A DNA stretch of 64,000 nt. Origin: Coriaria nepalensis. Lineage: Eukaryota; Streptophyta; Magnoliopsida; Cucurbitales; Coriariaceae. The stretch spans positions 3,725,001 to 3,789,000 of the forward strand of contig CP114482.1 in assembly GCA_027186245.1 (NCBI GenBank), written 5' to 3'. The notes under the pieces are model-generated. The model saw only the letters and a list, made by a program, of their open reading frames with translations. It did no database searches and was not told where the DNA came from. A program made the position numbers and the translations under genes. Below are positions 49,556 through 61,000 of the stretch, one piece after another. The first letter of the stretch is position 1; every line of letters begins with the position of its first letter.

Positions 49556-51179
49556 ATTAAAATGATTTTAAAGTAAAAAAAATGCACACATGTCCAGCAA
49601 ACGACATTAGAATGTGGTGCACAAAACTCGTGTTTGAAGTGCAAAAACAGAATTTGTTCGAATCACCATCATATAGCTTATTGGCTTTGGGTGACTCATT
49701 GACATGATATTAAGGGGAAACCAAGGGACACGTGTCCCCCAAAGGTCATTAGCATGTTGTCCACGAAACTCGTGTATAAAGTGCAAAAGTAGAATTCGCT
49801 CTAATCACAATACAATCATAATATGTATTGGGTTGAGGTGGCTCATTAAAATGATTTTAAGGTAAAACAAATGCACACATGTCCAGCAAGCGACATTATA
49901 ATGTTGTGCACAAAACTCAAGTTTGAAGTTCAAAAACAGAATTTGTTCGAATCACCATCATATGGCTTATTGGCTTGGGGTAACTCATTGACACGATTTT
50001 AAGGTTAAACCAAGGCACACATGTCCCTCAAATGTCATTAGCATGTTGTGCCTGAAACTCGTGTATAAAGTACAAAAGTAGAATTCGCTCTAATCACAAT
50101 CATAAGATGTATTGGCTTGAGGTGACTTATTAAAATGATTTTAAGGTAAAACAAATGCACAAATGTCTAGCAAGCGACATTGTAATGTTGTGCTGCACAA
50201 AACTCAAGTTTGAAGTTCAAAAACAGAATTTGTTCGAATGACCATCATATTACTTATTGGCTTGGGGTAACTCATTGACATGATTTTAAGGTGAAACCAA
50301 GGCACACATGTCCCTCAAAGGTCATTAGCATGTTGCGCGTGAAACTCGTGTATAAAGTGCAAAAGTAGAATTCGCTCTAATCACAATTCAATCATAATAT
50401 GTATTGGCTTGAGTTGGCTCATTAAAATGATTTTAAGGTAAAATAAATGCACACATGTCCAGCAAACGACATTAGAATGTTGTGCACAAAACTCGTGTTT
50501 GAAGTCCAAAAACAGAATTTGTTCGAATCACCATCATATGGCTTATTGGCTTGGGGTGACTCATTGACAAGATTTTAAGGTGAAACCAAGGCACACGTTT
50601 CCCCCAAAGGTCCTGAGCATGTTGTCCACGAAACTTGTGTATAAAGTGCAAAAGTAGAATTCGCTCTAATCACAATACAATCATAATATGTACTGGGTTG
50701 AGGTGGCTCATTAAAATGATTTTAAGGTAAAACAAATGCACAAATGTCTAGCAAGCGACATTGTAATGTTGTGCTGCACAAAACTCATGTTTGAAGTTCA
50801 AAAACAGAATTTGTTCGAATCACCATCATATTACTTATTGGCTTGGGGTAACTCATTGACATGATTTTAAGGTGAAACCAAGGCACACATGTCCCTCAAA
50901 GGTCATTAGCATGTTGTGCATGAAACTCGTGTATAAAGTACAAAAGTAGAATTCGCTCTAATCACAATCATAAGATGTATCGGCTTGAGGTGACTCATTA
51001 AAATGATTTTAAGGTAAAATAAATGCACACATGTCCAGCAAAGGACAATTGAATGTTGTGCACAAAACTCGTGTTTGAAGTCTAAAAACAGAATTTGTTC
51101 GAATCACTATCATATGACTTATTATTGGCTTGGGGTGATTCATTGACATGATTTTAAGGTGAAATCAAGGCACACGTTT

Positions 51180-51987
51180 CCCCCAAAGGTCATTAGCATG
51201 TTGTGCACGAAACTCGTGTATAAAGTGCAAAAGTAGAATTCGCTCTAATCACAATCATAATATGTTTTGGCTTGAGAGGTTACTCGTTAAAATGATTTTA
51301 AGGTAAAACAAATGAACACATGTCCAGCAAACGACATTAGAATGTTGTGCACAAAACTCGTGTTTGAAGTCCAAAAACAGAATTTGTTCGAATCACCATC
51401 ATATGACTTATTGGCTTGGGGTGACTCACTGACAAGATTTTAAGGTGAAACCAAGGCACACGTTTCCCCCAAAGGTCCTGAGCATGTTGTCCACGAAACT
51501 CGTGTATAAAGTGCAAAAGTAGAATTCGCTCTAATCACAATACAATCATAATATGTATTGGGTTGAGGTGGCTCATTAAAATGATTTTAAGGTAAAACAA
51601 ATGCACAAATGTCTAGCAAGCGACATTGTAATGTTGTGCTGCACAAAACTCATGTTTGAAGTTCAAAAACAGAATTTGTTCGAATCACCATCATATTACT
51701 TATTGGCTTGGGGTAACTCATTGACATGATTTTAAGGTGAAACCAAGGCACACATGTCCCTCAAAGGTCATTAGCATGTTGCGCGTGAAACTCGTGTATA
51801 AAGTGCAAAAGTAGAATTCGCTCTAATCACAATTCAATCATAATATGTATTGGCTTGAGTTGGCTCATTAAAATGATTTTAAGGTAAAACAAATGCACAA
51901 ATGTCTAGCAAGCGACATTGTAATGTTGTGCTGCACAAAACTCATGTTTGAAGTTCAAAAACAGAATTTGTTCGAATCACCATCATA
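51180..51987 (+). repeat. Satellite block matching the higher-order repeat at a 2,022-bp offset
   Basis: About 0.8 kb matches 53202-54009, including the rare AAAGGTCCTGAGCATGTTGT (51471 and 53493). 2,022 bp is 14 monomers of the longer type. It looks like an earlier unit from which the 18-monomer repeat was derived or to which it is related by exchange. Confidence 0.75.
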
Positions 51988-52068
51988 TGACGTATTATTG
52001 GCTTGGGGTGACTCATTGACATGATTTTAAGGTGAAATCAAGGCACACGTTTCCCCCAAAGGTCATTA

Positions 52069-55000
52069 GCATGTTGTGCACGAAACTCGTGTATAAAGTG
52101 CAAAAGTAGAATTCGCTCTAATCACAATCATAATATGTTTTGGCTTGAGAGGTTACTCGTTAAAATGATTTTAGTGTAAAACAAATGCACACATGTCCAG
52201 CAAACGACATTAGAATGTTGTGCACAAAACTCGTGTTTGAAGTCCAAAAACAGAATTTGTTCGAATCACCATCATATGACTTATTGGCTTGGGGTAACTC
52301 ATTGACAAGATTTTAAGGTGAAACCAAGGCACACGTTTCCCCCAAAGGTCATGAGCATGTTGTGCACGAAACTCGTGTATAAAGTGCAAAAGTAGAATTC
52401 GCTCTATTCACAATTCAGTCATAATATGTATTGGCATGAGGTGGCTCATTAAAATGATTTTAAGGTAAAACAAATGCACACATGTCCAGCAAGCGACATT
52501 ATAATGTTGTGCACAAAACTCAAGTTTGAAGTTCAAAAACAGAATTTGTTCGAATCACCATCATATGGCTTATTGGCTTGGGGTAACTCATTGACACGAT
52601 TTTAAGGTTAAACCAAGGCACACATGTCCCTCAAATGTCATTAGCATGTTGTGCCTGAAACTCGTGTATAAAGTACAAACGTAGAATTCGCTCTAATCAC
52701 AATCATAAGATGTATTGGCTTGAGGTGACTTATTAAAATGATTTTAAGGTAAAACAAATGCACAAATGTCTCGCAAGCGACATTATATTGTTGTGCTGCA
52801 CAAAACTCAAGTTTGAAGTTCAAAAACAGAATTTGTTCGAATCACCATTAAATGACTTATTGGCTTGGGGCATATCATTGACATGATTTTAAGCTGAAAC
52901 CAAGGCACACATGTCCCTCAAATGTCATTAGCATGTTGTGCATAAAACTCGTGTATAAAGTACAAAAGTAGAATTCGTTGTAATCACAATCATAAGATGT
53001 ATCGGCTTGAGGTGACTCATTCAAACGATTTTAAGGTAAAATAAATGCACACATGTCCAGCAAAGGACATTAGAATGTTGAGCACAAAACTAGTGTTTGA
53101 GGTCTAAAAACAGAATTTGTTCGAATCACCAACATATGACGTATTATTGGCTTGGGGTGACTCATTGACATGATTCCAAGGTGAAACCAAGGCACACGTG
53201 TCCCCCAAAGGTCATTAGCATGTTGTGCACGAAACTCGTGTATAAAGTGCAAAAGTAGAATTCGCTCTAATCACAATCATAATATGTTTTGGCTTGAGAG
53301 GTTACTCGTTAAAATGATTTTAAGGTAAAACAAATGAACACATGTCCAGCAAACGACATTAGAATGTTGTGCACAAAACTCGTGTTTGAAGTCCAAAAAC
53401 AGAATTTGTTCGAATCACCATCATATGACTTATTGGCTTGGGGTGACTCATTGACAAGATTTTAAGGTGAAACCAAGGCACACGTTTCCCCCAAAGGTCC
53501 TGAGCATGTTGTCCACGAAACTCGTGTATAAAGTGCAAAAGTAGAATTCGCTCTAATCACAATACAATCATAATATGTATTGGGTTGAGGTGGCTCATTA
53601 AAATGATTTTAAGGTAAAACAAATGCACAAATGTCTAGCAAGCGACATTGTAATGTTGTGCTGCACAAAACTCATGTTTGAAGTTCAAAAACAGAATTTG
53701 TTCGAATCACCATCATATTACTTATTGGCTTGGGGTAACTCATTGACATGATTTTAAGGTGAAACCAAGGCACACATGTCCCTCAGAGGTCATTAGCATG
53801 TTGCGCGTGAAACTCGTGTATAAAGTGCAAAAGTAGAATTCGCTCTAATCACAATTCAATCATAATATGTATTGGCTTGAGTTGGCTCATTAAAATGATT
53901 TTAAGGTAAAACAAATGCACAAATGTCTAGCAAGCGACATTGTAATGTTGTGCTGCACAAAACTCATGTTTGAAGTTCAAAAACAGAATTTGTTCGAATC
54001 ACCATCATATTACTTATTGGCTTGGGGTAACTCATTGACATGATTTTAAGGTGAAACCAAGGCACACATGTCCCTCAAAGGTGTTTAGCATGTTGCGCGT
54101 GAAACTCGTGTATAAAGTGCAAAAGTAGAATTCGCTCTAATCACAATTCAATCATAATATGTATTGGCTTGAGTTGGCTCATTAAAATGATTTTAAGGTA
54201 AAACAAATGCAGAAATGTCTAGCAAGCGACATTGTAATGTTGTGCTGCACAAAACTCATGTTTGAAGTTCAAAAACAGAATTTGTTCGAATCACCATCAT
54301 ATTACTTATTGGCTTGGGGTAACTCATTGACATGATTTTAAGGTGAAACCAAGGCACACATGTCCCTCAAAGGTCATTAGCATGTTGTGCATGAAACTAG
54401 TGTATAAAGTACAAAAGTAGAATTCTCTCTAATCACAATCATAAGATGTATCGGCTTGAGGTGACTCATTAAAATGATTTTAAGGTAAAATAAATGCACA
54501 CATGTCCAGCAAAGGACAATTGAATGTTGTGCACAAAACTCTTGTTTGAAGTCTAAAAACAGAATTTGTTCGAATCACCATCATATGACTTATTATTGGC
54601 TTGGGGTGATTCATTGACATGATTTTAAGGTGAAATCAAGGCACACGTTTCCCCCAAAGGTCATTAAGCATGTTGTGCACGAAACTCGTGTATAAAGTGC
54701 AAAAGTAGAATTCGCTCTAATCACAATCATAATATGTTTTGGCTTGAGAGGTTACTCGTTAAAATGATTTTAATGTAAAACAAATGCACACATGTCCAGC
54801 AAACGACATTAGAATGTTGTGCACAAAACTCGTGTTTGAAGTCCAAAAACAGAATTTGTTCGAATCACCATCATATGACTTATTGGCTTGGGGTAACTCA
54901 TTGACAAGATTTTAAGGTGAAACCAAGGCACACGTTTCCCCCAAAGGTCATGAGCATGTTGTGCACGAAACTCGTGTATAAAGTGCAAAAGTAGAATTCG

Positions 55001-58000
55001 CTCTATTCACAATTCAGTCATAATATGTATTGGCATGAGGTGGCTCATTAAAATGATTTTAAGGTAAAACAAATGCACACATGTCCAGCAAGCGACATTA
55101 TAATGTTGTGCACAAAACTCAAGTTTGAAGTTCAAAAACAGAATTTGTTCGAATCACCATCATATGGCTTATTGGCTTGGGGTAACTCATTGACACGATT
55201 TTAAGGTTAAACCAAGGCACACATGTCCCTCAAATGTCATTAGCATGTTGTGCCTGAAACTCGTGTATAAAGTACAAACGTAGAATTCGCTCTAATCACA
55301 ATCATAAGATGTATTGGCTTGAGGTGACTTATTAAAATGATTTTAAGGTAAAACAAATGCACAAATGTCTCGCAAGCGACATTATATTGTTGTGCTGCAC
55401 AAAACTCAAGTTTGAAGTTCAAAAACAGAATTTGTTCGAATCACCATTAAATGACTTATTGGCTTGGGGCATATCATTGACATGATTTTAAGCTGAAACC
55501 AAGGCACACATGTCCCTCAAATGTCATTAGCATGTTGTGCATAAAACTCGTGTATAAAGTACAAAAGTAGAATTCGTTGTAATCACAATCATAAGATGTA
55601 TCGGCTTGAGGTGACTCATTCAAACGATTTTAAGGTAAAATAAATGCACACATGTCCAGCAAAGGACATTAGAATGTTGAGCACAAAACTAGTGTTTGAG
55701 GTCTAAAAACAGAATTTGTTCGAATCACCAACATATGACGTATTATTGGCTTGGGGTGACTCATTGACATGATTCCAAGGTGAAACCAAGGCACACGTGT
55801 CCCCCAAAGGTCATTAGCATGTTGTGCACGAAACTCGTGTATAAAGTGCAAAAGTAGAATTCGCTCTAATCACAATCATAATATGTTTTGGCTTGAGAGG
55901 TTACTCGTTAAAATGATTTTAAGGTAAAACAAATGAACACATGTCCAGCAAACGACATTAGAATGTTGTGCACAAAACTCGTGTTTGAAGTCCAAAAACA
56001 GAATTTGTTCGAATCACCATCATATGACTTATTGGCTTGGGGTGACTCATTGACAAGATTTTAAGGTGAAACCAAGGCACACGTTTCCCCCAAAGGTCCT
56101 GAGCATGTTGTCCACGAAACTCGTGTATAAAGTGCAAAAGTAGAATTCGCTCTAATCACAATACAATCATAATATGTATTGGGTTGAGGTGGCTCATTAA
56201 AATGATTTTAAGGTAAAACAAATGCACAAATGTCTAGCAAGCGACATTGTAATGTTGTGCTGCACAAAACTCATGTTTGAAGTTCAAAAACAGAATTTGT
56301 TCGAATCACCATCATATTACTTATTGGCTTGGGGTAACTCATTGACATGATTTTAAGGTGAAACCAAGGCACACATGTCCCTCAGAGGTCATTAGCATGT
56401 TGCGCGTGAAACTCGTGTATAAAGTGCAAAAGTAGAATTCGCTCTAATCACAATTCAATCATAATATGTATTGGCTTGAGTTGGCTCATTAAAATGATTT
56501 TAAGGTAAAACAAATGCACAAATGTCTAGCAAGCGACATTGTAATGTTGTGCTGCACAAAACTCATGTTTGAAGTTCAAAAACAGAATTTGTTCGAATCA
56601 CCATCATATTACTTATTGGCTTGGGGTAACTCATTGACATGATTTTAAGGTGAAACCAAGGCACACATGTCCCTCAAAGGTGTTTAGCATGTTGCGCGTG
56701 AAACTCGTGTATAAAGTGCAAAAGTAGAATTCGCTCTAATCACAATTCAATCATAATATGTATTGGCTTGAGTTGGCTCATTAAAATGATTTTAAGGTAA
56801 AACAAATGCAGAAATGTCTAGCAAGCGACATTGTAATGTTGTGCTGCACAAAACTCATGTTTGAAGTTCAAAAACAGAATTTGTTCGAATCACCATCATA
56901 TTACTTATTGGCTTGGGGTAACTCATTGACATGATTTTAAGGTGAAACCAAGGCACACATGTCCCTCAAAGGTCATTAGCATGTTGTGCATGAAACTAGT
57001 GTATAAAGTACAAAAGTAGAATTCTCTCTAATCACAATCATAAGATGTATCGGCTTGAGGTGACTCATTAAAATGATTTTAAGGTAAAATAAATGCACAC
57101 ATGTCCAGCAAAGGACAATTGAATGTTGTGCACAAAACTCTTGTTTGAAGTCTAAAAACAGAATTTGTTCGAATCACCATCATATGACTTATTATTGGCT
57201 TGGGGTGATTCATTGACATGATTTTAAGGTGAAATCAAGGCACACGTTTCCCCCAAAGGTCATTAAGCATGTTGTGCACGAAACTCGTGTATAAAGTGCA
57301 AAAGTAGAATTCGCTCTAATCACAATCATAATATGTTTTGGCTTGAGAGGTTACTCGTTAAAATGATTTTAATGTAAAACAAATGCACACATGTCCAGCA
57401 AACGACATTAGAATGTTGTGCACAAAACTCGTGTTTGAAGTCCAAAAACAGAATTTGTTCGAATCACCATCATATGACTTATTGGCTTGGGGTAACTCAT
57501 TGACAAGATTTTAAGGTGAAACCAAGGCACACGTTTCCCCCAAAGGTCATGAGCATGTTGTGCACGAAACTCGTGTATAAAGTGCAAAAGTAGAATTCGC
57601 TCTATTCACAATTCAGTCATAATATGTATTGGCATGAGGTGGCTCATTAAAATGATTTTAAGGTAAAACAAATGCACACATGTCCAGCAAGCGACATTAT
57701 AATGTTGTGCACAAAACTCAAGTTTGAAGTTCAAAAACAGAATTTGTTCGAATCACCATCATATGGCTTATTGGCTTGGGGTAACTCATTGACACGATTT
57801 TAAGGTTAAACCAAGGCACACATGTCCCTCAAATGTCATTAGCATGTTGTGCCTGAAACTCGTGTATAAAGTACAAACGTAGAATTCGCTCTAATCACAA
57901 TCATAAGATGTATTGGCTTGAGGTGACTTATTAAAATGATTTTAAGGTAAAACAAATGCACAAATGTCTCGCAAGCGACATTATATTGTTGTGCTGCACA

Positions 58001-61000
58001 AAACTCAAGTTTGAAGTTCAAAAACAGAATTTGTTCGAATCACCATTAAATGACTTATTGGCTTGGGGCATATCATTGACATGATTTTAAGCTGAAACCA
58101 AGGCACACATGTCCCTCAAATGTCATTAGCATGTTGTGCATAAAACTCGTGTATAAAGTACAAAAGTAGAATTCGTTGTAATCACAATCATAAGATGTAT
58201 CGGCTTGAGGTGACTCATTCAAACGATTTTAAGGTAAAATAAATGCACACATGTCCAGCAAAGGACATTAGAATGTTGAGCACAAAACTAGTGTTTGAGG
58301 TCTAAAAACAGAATTTGTTCGAATCACCAACATATGACGTATTATTGGCTTGGGGTGACTCATTGACATGATTCCAAGGTGAAACCAAGGCACACGTGTC
58401 CCCCAAAGGTCATTAGCATGTTGTGCACGAAACTCGTGTATAAAGTGCAAAAGTAGAATTCGCTCTAATCACAATCATAATATGTTTTGGCTTGAGAGGT
58501 TACTCGTTAAAATGATTTTAAGGTAAAACAAATGAACACATGTCCAGCAAACGACATTAGAATGTTGTGCACAAAACTCGTGTTTGAAGTCCAAAAACAG
58601 AATTTGTTCGAATCACCATCATATGACTTATTGGCTTGGGGTGACTCATTGACAAGATTTTAAGGTGAAACCAAGGCACACGTTTCCCCCAAAGGTCCTG
58701 AGCATGTTGTCCACGAAACTCGTGTATAAAGTGCAAAAGTAGAATTCGCTCTAATCACAATACAATCATAATATGTATTGGGTTGAGGTGGCTCATTAAA
58801 ATGATTTTAAGGTAAAACAAATGCACAAATGTCTAGCAAGCGACATTGTAATGTTGTGCTGCACAAAACTCATGTTTGAAGTTCAAAAACAGAATTTGTT
58901 CGAATCACCATCATATTACTTATTGGCTTGGGGTAACTCATTGACATGATTTTAAGGTGAAACCAAGGCACACATGTCCCTCAGAGGTCATTAGCATGTT
59001 GCGCGTGAAACTCGTGTATAAAGTGCAAAAGTAGAATTCGCTCTAATCACAATTCAATCATAATATGTATTGGCTTGAGTTGGCTCATTAAAATGATTTT
59101 AAGGTAAAACAAATGCACAAATGTCTAGCAAGCGACATTGTAATGTTGTGCTGCACAAAACTCATGTTTGAAGTTCAAAAACAGAATTTGTTCGAATCAC
59201 CATCATATTACTTATTGGCTTGGGGTAACTCATTGACATGATTTTAAGGTGAAACCAAGGCACACATGTCCCTCAAAGGTGTTTAGCATGTTGCGCGTGA
59301 AACTCGTGTATAAAGTGCAAAAGTAGAATTCGCTCTAATCACAATTCAATCATAATATGTATTGGCTTGAGTTGGCTCATTAAAATGATTTTAAGGTAAA
59401 ACAAATGCAGAAATGTCTAGCAAGCGACATTGTAATGTTGTGCTGCACAAAACTCATGTTTGAAGTTCAAAAACAGAATTTGTTCGAATCACCATCATAT
59501 TACTTATTGGCTTGGGGTAACTCATTGACATGATTTTAAGGTGAAACCAAGGCACACATGTCCCTCAAAGGTCATTAGCATGTTGTGCATGAAACTAGTG
59601 TATAAAGTACAAAAGTAGAATTCTCTCTAATCACAATCATAAGATGTATCGGCTTGAGGTGACTCATTAAAATGATTTTAAGGTAAAATAAATGCACACA
59701 TGTCCAGCAAAGGACAATTGAATGTTGTGCACAAAACTCTTGTTTGAAGTCTAAAAACAGAATTTGTTCGAATCACCATCATATGACTTATTATTGGCTT
59801 GGGGTGATTCATTGACATGATTTTAAGGTGAAATCAAGGCACACGTTTCCCCCAAAGGTCATTAAGCATGTTGTGCACGAAACTCGTGTATAAAGTGCAA
59901 AAGTAGAATTCGCTCTAATCACAATCATAATATGTTTTGGCTTGAGAGGTTACTCGTTAAAATGATTTTAATGTAAAACAAATGCACACATGTCCAGCAA
60001 ACGACATTAGAATGTTGTGCACAAAACTCGTGTTTGAAGTCCAAAAACAGAATTTGTTCGAATCACCATCATATGACTTATTGGCTTGGGGTAACTCATT
60101 GACAAGATTTTAAGGTGAAACCAAGGCACACGTTTCCCCCAAAGGTCATGAGCATGTTGTGCACGAAACTCGTGTATAAAGTGCAAAAGTAGAATTCGCT
60201 CTATTCACAATTCAGTCATAATATGTATTGGCATGAGGTGGCTCATTAAAATGATTTTAAGGTAAAACAAATGCACACATGTCCAGCAAGCGACATTATA
60301 ATGTTGTGCACAAAACTCAAGTTTGAAGTTCAAAAACAGAATTTGTTCGAATCACCATCATATGGCTTATTGGCTTGGGGTAACTCATTGACACGATTTT
60401 AAGGTTAAACCAAGGCACACATGTCCCTCAAATGTCATTAGCATGTTGTGCCTGAAACTCGTGTATAAAGTACAAACGTAGAATTCGCTCTAATCACAAT
60501 CATAAGATGTATTGGCTTGAGGTGACTTATTAAAATGATTTTAAGGTAAAACAAATGCACAAATGTCTCGCAAGCGACATTATATTGTTGTGCTGCACAA
60601 AACTCAAGTTTGAAGTTCAAAAACAGAATTTGTTCGAATCACCATTAAATGACTTATTGGCTTGGGGCATATCATTGACATGATTTTAAGCTGAAACCAA
60701 GGCACACATGTCCCTCAAATGTCATTAGCATGTTGTGCATAAAACTCGTGTATAAAGTACAAAAGTAGAATTCGTTGTAATCACAATCATAAGATGTATC
60801 GGCTTGAGGTGACTCATTCAAACGATTTTAAGGTAAAATAAATGCACACATGTCCAGCAAAGGACATTAGAATGTTGAGCACAAAACTAGTGTTTGAGGT
60901 CTAAAAACAGAATTTGTTCGAATCACCAACATATGACGTATTATTGGCTTGGGGTGACTCATTGACATGATTCCAAGGTGAAACCAAGGCACACGTGTCC

